Assembly (NCBI GenBank): GCA_021847105.1
Contig: JAJZUT010000011.1
Coordinates: forward strand, 58,486 to 122,485
DNA: 64,000 nucleotides
DNA from: Pseudomonadota bacterium
GTDB taxonomy: Bacteria > Pseudomonadota > Gammaproteobacteria > Steroidobacterales > Steroidobacteraceae
Reading direction: 5' to 3'
Part shown: positions 40,170-49,459 of the stretch, piece by piece
How the letters are laid out: each line of letters begins with the position of its first letter
Numbering within the stretch: position 1 is the stretch's first letter
The notes under the pieces: model-generated
The model's database searches: none
What the model was told of the DNA's origin: nothing
What the model saw: only the letters and a program-made list of their open reading frames with translations
Position numbers and translations under genes: made by a program

Positions 40170-41960
40170 TCAGTCGCGTGCAGCGGAGTTGAGGAGCTCA
40201 TTCAGAGCCGTACCCGCGGCGACTGCAGCCGGGCCGATGATGACGTGCAGGCAATCGGGGGTCGCGAATGCGCTGCCGCGCAAGCCCAGGCTCTGCAGAG
40301 CACGCGAGTCGACTCGGGTGGCATCCGCGACGGCGATCCGCAATCGCGACGAGGCAGGGGCAATTTCCCGAACGTTCCGAGCGCCTCCCACTGCCGCCAG
40401 CAGCGCGTGGAGTTGTTCCGGCCCCACCGATGAGCTCTGCGGCGCCGATGGCGCCTGGACAGGAGCGATCTCGGCGACCGGGACGGGGGACACAAGCGGC
40501 GCTCCGTTCGGCAGCACCGCAAGTGCTGCGCGCATTTCTCCGGCGATCTGCTCCGCCACCGGGCCGATCACAACCTGCAGTGCCGTGGCCGATGGACGCA
40601 CCAACCCCACCGCGCCGAGTGCCTTTAGTGCGCCCGCGTTGACCGCATCTTGGCTCCGCACGATCAAGCGCAATCGCGTCGTGCAGGCATTCACTGATTC
40701 AAGGTTCTGTGCCCCACCAAGCGCCGCGATGTAGGCGACCGCCCGCTCACCGGCACTGGCAGGGGCCGCCTGGGCCATCGCGAGTTCGCCTTGCGCCTCT
40801 CGCCCTGGGGTTTTGAGGTCGAATCTGACGATCGCGTAGCGAAAGATTCCGTAGTACAGCGCGAAGTACAACACTCCGATGGGCAGCAGCCACAGCGGAT
40901 GCGTCGCATGCTTGAAATTCAAAATATAATCGAACAAACCCGCCGAGAAGCCAAAGCCCAGCCGCACGTCTAGCGCATTGGTGATGATGAATGCCAGTCC
41001 CGTCAGCAATGCATGGATCAGATACAACCCCGGCGCGAGGAACATAAACGTGAATTCGACCGGTTCAGTCACTCCGGTTAGGAACGAGGTCAGCGCGATC
41101 GACAGCAGCAGGCCTGCCACGGCCGCGCGCCGCTCGGGGCGCGCGGTGTGGTACATAGCGAGGCACGCTGCCGGCAGCCCGAACATCATCACCGGGAAAA
41201 ATCCGGCCATGAAGGCCCCCGCACGGGGATCGCCGGCAAAGAAGCGATTCATGTCGCCCGTGACGCCGTGGTAATGACCCACGATGAACCAGGCGAAGCT
41301 ATTCAGGATGTTATGCAGGCCAGTGACGATCAACAGTCGATTGAGGACGCCGTAAATGAAAAGTCCCCACGGCCCGGCGGCGAGCACCACGCGGCTGAGC
41401 GTATCCATGCCCGTCTCGAGGTGCTGCAATTCAACGCCCAGCGCGATTGCAAGGGGTAGTGCCGCGAAGCCGCTCGCGATCGGAACGAAACGCCGCCCCC
41501 CGAAGAAAGCCAAATAGCTCGGCAGGGTGAAGTTGTGGAACCGGTTATAGAGCGCCCCGCCCATCAGTCCCGAGGCGATGCCGACCGGCACGGTAAACTC
41601 GCCGAGCCGCTTGGCCTTGAACGCCTCGACCACGAACCCGCGGGCATGCTGAGGAACACCGGCAAGCGTGCCACCGGAGAGCGCGACGAACACCGCAGCG
41701 CCCTTGATGATTACCAGATAGCTCACCACAGCCGCCATCCCTGCCGCGCCATGATTGTCGCGAGCCAATCCGATTGCCACGCCGACGGCAAATAGGAGCC
41801 CCAGGTTGGTGAAGATCGCCTGGCCAGCGGCAGCCATCACGGGAATGTTGAGCAGATCCGGCTGACCGAGACGCAGCAGGAGCGCGGCCGCTGGCAGCAC
41901 TGCGATCGGCAGCATCAGTGCGCCGCCGAGCTTCTGGAGCGAAGTGAGCAGATGTTTCAT
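40170..41960 (-). CDS. nagE: PTS N-acetylglucosamine transporter, EIIC with two EIIB domains
   Basis: Inner-membrane permease that imports and phosphorylates GlcNAc. The start is ATG 41960 (MKHLLTSLQKLGGALMLPIAVLPAAALLLRLG). Residues about 1-385 form the EIIC membrane domain, including GLHNILNSFAWFIVG and GVTEPVEFTFMFLAP. A first EIIB domain follows with NACTTRLRL (phospho-Cys426). A second EIIB domain near the C-terminus reads PASSRLRIA, with Ala at the Cys position, so it cannot carry phosphate. It lacks an EIIA, which is supplied by the upstream EIIA-HPr-EI fusion gene 25 nt away. Specificity for GlcNAc follows from the nagA, chitinase and nagB context. Confidence 0.9.
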   Translation of the reverse strand: MKHLLTSLQKLGGALMLPIAVLPAAALLLRLGQPDLLNIPVMAAAGQAIFTNLGLLFAVGVAIGLARDNHGAAGMAAVVSYLVIIKGAAVFVALSGGTLAGVPQHARGFVVEAFKAKRLGEFTVPVGIASGLMGGALYNRFHNFTLPSYLAFFGGRRFVPIASGFAALPLAIALGVELQHLETGMDTLSRVVLAAGPWGLFIYGVLNRLLIVTGLHNILNSFAWFIVGHYHGVTGDMNRFFAGDPRAGAFMAGFFPVMMFGLPAACLAMYHTARPERRAAVAGLLLSIALTSFLTGVTEPVEFTFMFLAPGLYLIHALLTGLAFIITNALDVRLGFGFSAGLFDYILNFKHATHPLWLLPIGVLYFALYYGIFRYAIVRFDLKTPGREAQGELAMAQAAPASAGERAVAYIAALGGAQNLESVNACTTRLRLIVRSQDAVNAGALKALGAVGLVRPSATALQVVIGPVAEQIAGEMRAALAVLPNGAPLVSPVPVAEIAPVQAPSAPQSSSVGPEQLHALLAAVGGARNVREIAPASSRLRIAVADATRVDSRALQSLGLRGSAFATPDCLHVIIGPAAVAAGTALNELLNSAARD

Positions 41961-41985
41961 GGCGGAAATCCTGGTCGCGAAGCGC

Positions 41986-44517
41986 TCATGCCTCGAGCGG
42001 CGCCACAGCGCCGCGGTGCCCGGCGGGCATGGCCGCAAGGGCGCGCACTGCCTCGGCGGAATCCTGCGCAAGGGCCGCCTCGGCTCGTGTTCTGCATTGC
42101 TCGAGAGTGATCGATCCGAGCAACGTCTTGATGCGCGGGATCGCTACCGGTACGCACGACAGCTCATGCACCCCGAGGCCGATGAGGATCGGTGCGGCGA
42201 GCGGATCAGAGGCGAGGCCACCGCAGACTGCAGTACGCCGGCCCGCCGCCCTGGCAGCCTGCGCAGTGCGTCCGATCAGGCGAAGCACAGCCGGATGCAG
42301 CCCGTCGAGGCGCGCCGCAAGCTGAGGATGGCCACGATCCATGGCGAGAGTGTATTGAGTCAGATCATTCGTGCCGACGGAGAAAAAGTCGACCTCGCGG
42401 GCGAGCGCTTCGGCCATCAGTGCCGAGGCGGGCGTCTCGATCATCACCCCAAGTTCGATTGCGGCGCTACGACCGATGTGGCGGGACGCTGCAGCGATGC
42501 GCTCGCGCACCGCGCGCACTTCCGCAACATCGGTGATCATCGGCAGCAGCAATCGGCACTGCCCGAGCGGCTCGACAGCGAGGACGGCGCGCAATTGCTG
42601 ATCGAGCAGATCCGCGCGCCACAGACTCGTGCGAATCCCCCGCAGGCCGAGAGCGGGGTTATCCTCGACCGGCAAGGGCAGGTAAGGAATGGGCTTATCC
42701 CCACCAATGTCGAGGGTACGAATGGTGAGCGGGCGTCCCGCAAGCGCTGCGGCGATCCGCTGATATTCGCACTGCTGCTCGGCCTCACTCGGCGCTTCGC
42801 GCCGCTCGAGAAACAGAAACTCCGTGCGCAGCAGCCCACAGCCCTCGGCGCCGTTGCGGACTGCGAGTTCCGCATCGGCGAGCGAGCCGAGATTGGCGAG
42901 CACCTCAATGCGCACACCATCGGCCGTACGGCATTCCCGTTGTGCGAGTTCGCGCTCACGGACGCGCTGCTCGGCGGCCTGCGCGATCTGGCGCCGAGCG
43001 CGCTCTAGGTGCGTCTCGCCCGGATCGACCCGCAGCTGCCCGTCCTCGGCATCGAGAATCAGTGGCGTGCCCGCCGCGATGGTGAGCAGCGCCGGCCCGA
43101 GCGCCACCAGCGCCGGGATGCCGGCGGCGGCGGCCAGAATCGACACGTGCGAGGTCGCTCCGCCGGCAGCGAGGCAGATGCCGGCGAGTGCCTCAGCATC
43201 AAGTCCGATGAGCTGAGAGGGCAGCAGTTCCTCGGCGATGAGAATCGAGCCCGTGGCAATCGCCGCAGCGCTTGCGGGAGACTCACCTGCGAGCGCGAGC
43301 AGCACCTGGTGCTCGAGATCCGTCAGGTCATCGACGCGCTCACCCATGCGCGAATCCCCGAGCTCACGTAGTGCCGCAATACTCTCGCCAATCGCGCCGC
43401 GCCACGCAGATGCCGCGCTCCTGCCGCGTCCGATCGCCTCCAGCGCGCGCGCTTGGAGCTGCGGATCCTCGAGCAGCACCAGGTGTGCCTCCAGGACCTG
43501 TGCCGCGGCTCCCCGGGCGGCACCGAGCGAGCGCTCGAGACGCTCACGCACGGCGGCGCACGCGCGATGCAGTTCGGCGGTCTCCTGTTCGATGCCGGCT
43601 CCCGACTCGGCCACGACAAGGACTCGGCGTTGCAGCGGAGCCGCCGGGCCGACCGCAACACCACGGCTCGCCACCACGCCGCTCAGCACGGCGCCGGCGC
43701 GAACCGGTTCGGCCGGAGCCGTCACTGCAGCGTGCGCCGGCCGAGCGGCCGCCCGCACCGCCGGTGCCCGCCGCGACAGCAGCGCCTCCAGTGCCTCCAG
43801 CGCCTGCTGCGAATCCGCTCCGGTGGCGCGGATTTCAACCTCTTCGTCCCGGTGCACACCAAGCGTCATCAGCGAGGTCGCGCTGCGGGCATCTGCACTG
43901 CGCCCCCGGATGTGAAGCTGAACCTCAACGCGCAGGCTCTTCAGGGCTGTGGCCACCTGCGCCGCCGGCCGCGCGTGAATCCCATGCTCGAGTGCAACCC
44001 GCACGATGCGCACCCGCGTCTCTGCGCCGGTTTGCGGCGGCCCGACGGGCGACGCGGACGCGTTCGACCACTCCATCAGCAGCTCGCCCACCTGCACGGG
44101 GCGACCCTCGATGCGCCGGACCAGATGCAACGCTCCGTCCGCGATCGTCAGCACCGGGGTCAGCAGACTAGGCGCGCGCCGGGCGAGCAGATCCAGATCG
44201 AAGCTGATGAGCGGATCACCGGCTCGCACCGTCTGTCCGGCGGCGACGTGAGCCACGAAGCCTTCCCCGCCGAGCCCGACCGTATCGATGCCGATGTGCA
44301 TCAGGATGTCCAGGCCCGGCGCGGCGCGAATCGTCACCGCGTGACGGGTCTCGGGCAATGCCGCCACCTGGCCGTCACAGGGAGCGTGCAGGGTCGAGCC
44401 GAGCGGATCGATCGCCAGCCCGTCGCCGAGCATGCGCCCGGCAAATACCGGGTCGGGCACCTCCTCGAGCGGAGTGCTCCAGCCGTGCAGCGGCGAGAGC
44501 AGCACCAGCTCACTCAT
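41986..44517 (-). CDS. PTS EIIA-HPr-EI fusion phosphotransferase
   Basis: 843-residue phosphorelay protein that passes phosphate from PEP to the sugar permease. Order: EIIA(Glc-type) domain, residues about 1-150, with His74 in HIGIDTVGL; HPr domain, about 170-255, with His181 in GIHARPAAQ; EI, about 280-843, with His457 in GGATSHVSIL. The PEP-binding motifs are LRTEFLFLER, DIGGDKPIPYLPL and SVGTNDLTQYTLAMDR. All phosphorylation sites are present. Its start (ATG 44517) overlaps the GH18 stop by 4 nt. The nagE-type permease follows, so the operon order is chitinase, phosphorelay, permease. Confidence 0.93.
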   Translation of the reverse strand: MSELVLLSPLHGWSTPLEEVPDPVFAGRMLGDGLAIDPLGSTLHAPCDGQVAALPETRHAVTIRAAPGLDILMHIGIDTVGLGGEGFVAHVAAGQTVRAGDPLISFDLDLLARRAPSLLTPVLTIADGALHLVRRIEGRPVQVGELLMEWSNASASPVGPPQTGAETRVRIVRVALEHGIHARPAAQVATALKSLRVEVQLHIRGRSADARSATSLMTLGVHRDEEVEIRATGADSQQALEALEALLSRRAPAVRAAARPAHAAVTAPAEPVRAGAVLSGVVASRGVAVGPAAPLQRRVLVVAESGAGIEQETAELHRACAAVRERLERSLGAARGAAAQVLEAHLVLLEDPQLQARALEAIGRGRSAASAWRGAIGESIAALRELGDSRMGERVDDLTDLEHQVLLALAGESPASAAAIATGSILIAEELLPSQLIGLDAEALAGICLAAGGATSHVSILAAAAGIPALVALGPALLTIAAGTPLILDAEDGQLRVDPGETHLERARRQIAQAAEQRVRERELAQRECRTADGVRIEVLANLGSLADAELAVRNGAEGCGLLRTEFLFLERREAPSEAEQQCEYQRIAAALAGRPLTIRTLDIGGDKPIPYLPLPVEDNPALGLRGIRTSLWRADLLDQQLRAVLAVEPLGQCRLLLPMITDVAEVRAVRERIAAASRHIGRSAAIELGVMIETPASALMAEALAREVDFFSVGTNDLTQYTLAMDRGHPQLAARLDGLHPAVLRLIGRTAQAARAAGRRTAVCGGLASDPLAAPILIGLGVHELSCVPVAIPRIKTLLGSITLEQCRTRAEAALAQDSAEAVRALAAMPAGHRGAVAPLEA

Positions 44518-45734
44518 GGCGTGCCATTCTCGGAGTGCAGGCCCCACTCCAGCGCCCGCAGCAGCGAATTGCGCGCGTCATCTTCCCCCAGCACCCAGAT
44601 CATCACCCCACGCAAATGTTCGTGACGCACGAAAGCCGCTTTGATGAGAAGCGACTGCGGATCATCGTAGGTGAAGAAGATGTGACGCCGCGCGTTGTAC
44701 AGCCAGGGCGCCTCGGCCGTGACACTCCAGTGGCGCACCCACTGGGGACTCGTGAGCATGCGCGACTCGATAATCTTCCAGGGCGTCTCCGGGTAGCCCG
44801 CAGCGTACTTCGAATACAGTCCCTCATGGCGATTGCTGACCCCCGTGAAGCCGCGCCCGTAGAACGCCACGCCCAGCACGATCTTGTCCGCTGGCACCCC
44901 GTGCGACTCGTAATATCTCACCGCGCCGGAGAGGTTGTCGCGCGAGCGCTGCGGCTCCGGTGCCGGATCGCGCGGATCAGCGGCGAGGGGAGTGTTAAAG
45001 CCGCTGTAGGGACTGAAGATGGTGTTCATGTCATAGGTCATGACATTCAGCCAATCCACGTACGGCACCAGAGCCGCCAGATCGTAGCTGTCGCTCACAG
45101 AATAGGCGCCACCGTTCTGCCAGGTGCCTGCGGGTGTCGCCACGGTGAGCAGGTAGTGCCGGTGCGTCCGGCGACCAAGCACATCGAGCCGCCGGCGCAG
45201 CTCGCGCACCAGTGCGGTGGCATCCCGCCGGTCTTCGGGACGCGAGCGGTTCATGCCGCCGTGGACCGGAAACTCCCAGTCCAGATCGATGCCATCAAAA
45301 TGCTCCTGTGCGATCAGCAGCCGCACGCAGCTGCGCGCGAACTTGGCCCGCGAGGCGGCCGTGAGCGCCAGGTCCGAGTATTCGGGCGCTTGGTTCCAGC
45401 CGCCGATCGACACCAGCAACGCGAGTCCCGGGTGACGGCGCCGCAGCCGCCGCAACGCGTCGATGGCCCGCATCTGCGCCGGACTCGGCCGCGCGCACAG
45501 ATCGGCGGCATTCGGCTCCTCGAAGGCGTAGATGATGGCATTGAGATGATCTGCTGGGATAGCCGCGACCGGCATGCCGCCGTCGTAGTAGGCGACGATC
45601 TGCGGGCTCGCCGCCCGAGCTCGGCCAGAGCCTGCGAGTGCGGCCAAGGCAAACATCAGGCCCGCCGCGCCCGCGCGAGCCCCACGCCATATCCTCGAGC
45701 GCTGTGCCGAGTCATTTGTGCGCCGATCGCGCAT
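44514..45734 (-). CDS. Glycoside hydrolase family 18 chitinase, secreted
   Basis: Endo-chitinase-type GH18 enzyme of about 406 residues. A Sec signal peptide (AGLMFALAALAGSGRARA) is followed by a TIM barrel with the strand motifs IVAYYDGG, LLVSIGGWNQ and the catalytic FDGIDLDWEFP (DxxDxDxE complete, Glu154). VDWLNVMTYDMN and GVAFYGRGF follow further on. No carbohydrate-binding module is seen. ATG 45734 is preferred because AAGGAG lies 9 nt upstream; ATG 45752 is an alternative. It is coupled to the PTS genes and is expected to release chitooligosaccharides for them. Confidence 0.9.
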   Translation of the reverse strand: MRDRRTNDSAQRSRIWRGARAGAAGLMFALAALAGSGRARAASPQIVAYYDGGMPVAAIPADHLNAIIYAFEEPNAADLCARPSPAQMRAIDALRRLRRRHPGLALLVSIGGWNQAPEYSDLALTAASRAKFARSCVRLLIAQEHFDGIDLDWEFPVHGGMNRSRPEDRRDATALVRELRRRLDVLGRRTHRHYLLTVATPAGTWQNGGAYSVSDSYDLAALVPYVDWLNVMTYDMNTIFSPYSGFNTPLAADPRDPAPEPQRSRDNLSGAVRYYESHGVPADKIVLGVAFYGRGFTGVSNRHEGLYSKYAAGYPETPWKIIESRMLTSPQWVRHWSVTAEAPWLYNARRHIFFTYDDPQSLLIKAAFVRHEHLRGVMIWVLGEDDARNSLLRALEWGLHSENGTP

Positions 45735-46309
45735 CGCTCTCGACTCCTTCATCCCCGTCCCCTGATGATATGCGCCACGGCTGACTGATCGAGCCCGGAT
45801 ACGCGCGCACCTTTCTCCCCGTATCGCCAGCAAGGCCGGCAACCGACGCCTCCCGGTGACGGTTGCCGGCCCAACCGAGGTCCCCGCGACTGGGGGGAGT
45901 TGCCGCGAGGACCCCGGCGCCGTGACTGCGGCGCATCGCCCCGCGTCGCAGGAGGCAAGTCCGCACCGACCTGAGCACTGCCGAAGCTGACACGTGCTGC
46001 GCGCGCTTCCCCATTTCCAAGCGGTCCAGACCGGCACCGGTCCGTGCGATCGCTCAGACCGCACGCGGCCGCCCGTTCGAGCAAGCCTCGCTTGAGCGAC
46101 TGGCTGCACTCACCGTACCGGCGCGAGCACCGCCTAGCGGTCAACCGGCCCGCTTGGTTCGAATAACGATGGGACACGCGCAACTCATCCCCGGTAATGT
46201 TGTCGCTCGTCAAGTTCGTCCGCTCCCGGTGCTGCCATGCCGACGCAACCGTGCCTTTTGGGGCTCGTCGCCCGGCAGATCAGTCAGGAGCGGTTGACCA
46301 GACACAGCG

Positions 46310-46343
46310 CTGGTACCTTTTAAGTGCCAGTATAATACCAGTT
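46310..46343 (-). promoter_or_regulatory. Predicted GntR/NagR-type operator upstream of chitinase-PTS operon
   Basis: CCAGTATAATACCAGTT (reverse complement AACTGGTATTATACTGG) at 46327-46343, preceded by a TGGTACC...GTGCCA half-site pair at 46311-46329. The same composite sequence recurs at 57190-57219. It is a match to the six-copy consensus of this locus. Confidence 0.6.
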
Positions 46344-46442
46344 AAGCCGAAATTCCAGCCCGTACAACGCAGCCATCGAGCCGCGCATTTAAATCATTAT
46401 TTTTCAATCAATTACTCATTTCAATTTGAACCTCTATTGCAT

Positions 46443-46462
46443 ACCGGTATTGTAATGGTACT
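46443..46462 (+). promoter_or_regulatory. Predicted GntR/NagR-type operator upstream of nagA1
   Basis: ACCGGTATTGTAATGGTACT, a variant of the AACTGGTATTATANTGG consensus, within an AT-rich segment about 520 bp upstream of nagA1 and facing it. Confidence 0.45.
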
Positions 46463-46976
46463 ATTTTTCACACTCGCACAACCGGAAGACTGGGCCTCCG
46501 ATGCTTTTGCAATCCCGGAACGCCGCCAGCGGTCGTTCGCTACCGTCGTGCGAGCAAGTGCGCCGGTATGCGACCCAGGTGATCGCACCTCGCCCAGTCT
46601 GCCCCGACTATGCCCTGCCGCAGATGCGCGGCATCGACATGCGTAAGGCCACCGCTGGGTTGGTGAGCGAGGATCACTCTGCCGGCAGGCGGCGTACCGG
46701 CGCGGCCGCGGGCGGGAGCGCGAGCCGCTGCGCCGTTCACGCAGTCGCTTTCTCGCGGCGCGTTCCGTGTCTTCGTGGCAACGCCGCGCGACGCATCGAC
46801 GTGCAGCGGGTTGGGGCAGCCATCGAAAAACATCGCGATACCTCACTGTTCATATGTGATCGACTCTTCTGCAGCGACGGATGGACGGAGCAGCCTCTCG
46901 GAACGCAGCGCGCAGGCGCGCACGGAGCCGATCCGGACTCCACCCTTCAGCGGCGCACGGCAACGAAGACGCGCTG

Positions 46977-48122
46977 ATGCCCATAGCTCTCTCCAACGCA
47001 CGGATACTGCGCGGCGCGAAACTCCTTGACGGACACAGCGTGCTCATCGACCAGGGACGCATCGAAGACATCGTGCCGACGGCGGTGGCGCGGGGAAGAG
47101 GCGTCGAACACCTGGATCTCGGCGGTGGGCTGCTGCTGCCGGGACTCATCGACACGCAGGTGAATGGCGGCGGCGGCGTGCTCTTCAATGATGCCCCCAC
47201 AGTCGAGTCGATCCGCCGCATCGGTCAGGCCCACCGACGCTTCGGCACAACCGGCTTCCTGCCGACCCTGATCAGCACCGACCTGGACGTCGTCGCCCAG
47301 GCCATCGGCGCGGTACGCGCCGCCGTAGCCTCCGGCGTACCGGGTGTGCTCGGCATCCACATCGAGGGCCCGTTCCTCAGCTTCGAGCGCAAAGGAGTGC
47401 ACGATCCGGCGAAGTTGCGTGAGCTGGATGAGAGCGCCGTGGGACTGCTGACGTCATTGGGGACCGGACGCACCATGGTGACGCTCGCCCCGGAGATGAC
47501 CACGCCGCAGATCATCCGGCGGCTCACCGAAGCCGGCGTGATCGTCTCGGCCGGTCACACCAATGCCACTTACGCCCAGGTCACCACTGCGTTGCAGCAC
47601 GGCCTGCGGGGCTTCACGCACTTGTTCAACGCCATGTCACAGCTGACCCCTCGTGAGCCCGGCGTGGTCGGCGCGGCGCTTGAGGACCGGACCAGCTGGT
47701 GCGGCATCATCGTCGACGGCGAGCATGTCGCCGCGCCAGTGCTCAAGATCGCGCTACGCTGCAAGCCGCACGAGCGCTTCATGCTCGTGACCGACGCCAT
47801 GCCAGCGCTCGGTACCGATCTGCGCTCCTTCGAACTGCAGGGCCGGCACATTACCGTTTCCGGCTCGGTGTGCTACGACGAGAAGGGTCGGCTCGCCGGT
47901 TCGAACATCGATCTGGCCAGCTGCGTGCGCAACGCGATCGATCGGCTTGGACTGCCGCTGCCAGAGGCGGTACGCATGGCGAGCCTCTACCCCGCCGAGT
48001 TCCTCGGGCTGGCCGATGAGCTCGGTCGCATCGAGCCCGGCTACCGCGCCAACATGGTACTCACCGATGAGCGTCTGAACGTCCGCGCCAGCTGGATCGA
48101 CGGCGAACGGGAAGGTGCGTAG
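46977..48122 (+). CDS. nagA: N-acetylglucosamine-6-phosphate deacetylase, copy 1
   Basis: Hydrolyses GlcNAc-6-P to GlcN-6-P and acetate. The 381-residue amidohydrolase has GGGLLLPGLIDTQVNGGGG, the metal-binding HIEGPFL, SAGHTNATY and THLFNAMSQL, and the catalytic Asp in VTDAMPALG. ATG 46977 matches the start of copy 2, although the Shine-Dalgarno is weak. The protein is about four fifths identical to copy 2 at 59157 by eye. Unlike copy 2 it is not preceded by a deaminase gene. It supplies the step after the PTS encoded divergently. Confidence 0.94.
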   Translation: MPIALSNARILRGAKLLDGHSVLIDQGRIEDIVPTAVARGRGVEHLDLGGGLLLPGLIDTQVNGGGGVLFNDAPTVESIRRIGQAHRRFGTTGFLPTLISTDLDVVAQAIGAVRAAVASGVPGVLGIHIEGPFLSFERKGVHDPAKLRELDESAVGLLTSLGTGRTMVTLAPEMTTPQIIRRLTEAGVIVSAGHTNATYAQVTTALQHGLRGFTHLFNAMSQLTPREPGVVGAALEDRTSWCGIIVDGEHVAAPVLKIALRCKPHERFMLVTDAMPALGTDLRSFELQGRHITVSGSVCYDEKGRLAGSNIDLASCVRNAIDRLGLPLPEAVRMASLYPAEFLGLADELGRIEPGYRANMVLTDERLNVRASWIDGEREGA

Positions 48123-48515
48123 ACTGCAATCCTCTGGCCGTTGCTGCAGCATGGTGAGCCCGCGGTGCCAACAATCGGAGCAACACGGCGCACTGAGTTC
48201 CTCACCGAGGATGGCACACGCCCCCTATCGAGCGCCCTGTCAGATCAGGAAGCGGCGGCCTGCCGCGCAATCCCACGCAAACGCGCTCGGCCGAAACCGG
48301 CCGGGCTGCGACGAACTCAAGACAGCCCCCACCCTGCGCTCGCCACAACATTGACGCCAATCTAGTACCACTGATCGCTCACGCGTGTCACGCGGGACTC
48401 CAGCTCCTCTCTTGCTCGTTACAACAGTGCGTTACAGCCAGACAGCCGAGTCTCAAATTGCATAATGGTACTCGACTGGTATTATGGTGCGATCCGCTGC
48501 ATCCGGGGTAGACCT
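48123..48515. other. Intergenic region nagA1-gntR1
   Basis: About 390 bp with no supported gene. Its right end carries an operator-like site at 48464-48487 directly before the regulator start, consistent with autoregulation. Confidence 0.4.
48464..48487 (+). promoter_or_regulatory. Predicted GntR/NagR-type operator at gntR1
   Basis: Contains AATGGTACT followed by GACTGGTATTATGG, two TGGTA half-sites in direct orientation that match the locus consensus. It ends 28 nt before the preferred regulator start and overlaps an upstream ATG, suggesting autorepression. Confidence 0.55.
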
Positions 48516-49253
48516 TTGATTCTGTCACAAACGATCGGCAGGCTGGATGAAGTGAGCGCTCAGCCGCTGTACCAGCAGCTGCAGCGCGCACTGCGCCAGG
48601 CAATCGAAACCCACCGCATCGCTCCCGAAGACGCATTGCCCCCGGAGCGCGATATCGCTCTCGATTTGCACATCTCACGCATCACGGTGCGCAAGGCCAT
48701 CGATGGCCTGGTCAACGAAGGGCTGTTGGTTCGTCGCCAGGGATCAGGCACCTTCGTCAGCACGCGCGTCGAGAAGAACTTCTCCAAGCTCACCTCGTTT
48801 TCAGAGGATATGCGTGCCCGCGGGCGCGCACCGCGCAGCGTATGGCTAAAAAAGCTCGAGGGTAGCGTTACGCCCGAAGAGTCGCTCACTCTTCGATCCA
48901 GCCCCGGGACACCGGTGCTCAGATTTCAGCGCATCCGATTCGCGGACGATTCGCCGATGTGCATTGAATACGCCACCGTGCTCGCCTCCTGCCTACCCTC
49001 GCTCGATGCCGTCGAATCCTCGCTGTACGAAGCGCTCGAGCGCACCGGCAACCGCCCGGTGCGCGCATTGCAGCGGCTTCGCGCGGTGCTGTTCAGCGCG
49101 GAACAGGCCAAATTGCTGCAAATTCACGAAAAGGATGCCGGGTTGCTCGTTGAGCGCGTAGGGTTCCTCAAGGACGGCCGAGCGGTCGAATTCACCCAAT
49201 CGTATTTTCGTGGTGACATTTACGATTTCGTCGCCGAACTCAGCGATCAATGA
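48516..49253 (+). CDS. GntR/HutC-family transcriptional regulator (NagR-like), copy 1
   Basis: 245-residue regulator. The N-terminal winged helix (PLYQQLQRALRQAIE, LPPERDIALDLHISRITVRKAIDGLVNEGLLVRRQGSGTFV) is followed by a UTRA sugar-phosphate-binding domain (FSEDMRARGRAPRSVW, TPVLRFQRIRF, AVEFTQSYFRGDIYDFVAEL). The HutC/DasR/NagR subfamily commonly senses GlcN-6-P or GlcNAc-6-P. TTG 48516 corresponds to the N-terminus of copy 2 and follows GGGG; the upstream ATG 48465 lies inside the operator. By eye it is about 85% identical to copy 2. It probably represses the nag genes of this locus. Confidence 0.88.
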   Translation: MILSQTIGRLDEVSAQPLYQQLQRALRQAIETHRIAPEDALPPERDIALDLHISRITVRKAIDGLVNEGLLVRRQGSGTFVSTRVEKNFSKLTSFSEDMRARGRAPRSVWLKKLEGSVTPEESLTLRSSPGTPVLRFQRIRFADDSPMCIEYATVLASCLPSLDAVESSLYEALERTGNRPVRALQRLRAVLFSAEQAKLLQIHEKDAGLLVERVGFLKDGRAVEFTQSYFRGDIYDFVAELSDQ

Positions 49254-49459
49254 CTCGCGTGGATTACACACCTGCCCTGCGCGAGCGTCCCCGGTGCATG
49301 GCACCCGTACCGCTCCATCTGAGCAAACCACCGGCGTTGCCGGGGTTGCTCGAAGCGCGAATCGAGAGACACGGCACACCGCGCGAATCAGCGGCAGCCA
49401 TCGACATCATGAGCCAGCACCGCCGGCCGCTGTGCCGGCAAATTGCCAGCGAATTCTGA
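49250..49459 (+). CDS. Small hypothetical protein coupled to gntR1 and halogenase-like gene
   Basis: 69-residue frame whose ATG overlaps the gntR1 stop by 4 nt and whose TGA is immediately followed by the GTG of the next gene, a pattern typical of real operon genes. It occupies the place taken by the deaminase gene in copy 2, but the sequence (LPGLLEARIERHGTPRESAAAIDIM near its middle) shows no SIS motif and no family was recognised. It could be real or a by-product of a deletion. Confidence 0.35.
   Translation: MTRVDYTPALRERPRCMAPVPLHLSKPPALPGLLEARIERHGTPRESAAAIDIMSQHRRPLCRQIASEF

Larger units (their letters stand above)
45753..46976. promoter_or_regulatory. Divergent control region between chitinase-PTS operon and nagA1
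   Basis: About 1.2 kb with no convincing gene. It contains two regulator sites (46327-46343 and 46443-46462), an AT-rich block at about 46320-46470 and a perfect 12-bp inverted repeat GGCCGGCAACCG/CGGTTGCCGGCC at 45834-45871 with a 14-nt loop. The repeat lies in the predicted 5' leader of the chitinase transcript. The 46480-46970 part has open frames with unnatural composition and may be decayed coding DNA. Confidence 0.45.

Noticed and set aside
46501..46976. Open frame before nagA1 considered as a remnant of the deaminase gene
   Set aside because: It touches the nagA1 start as the deaminase does in copy 2, but no SIS motif is present in any frame.
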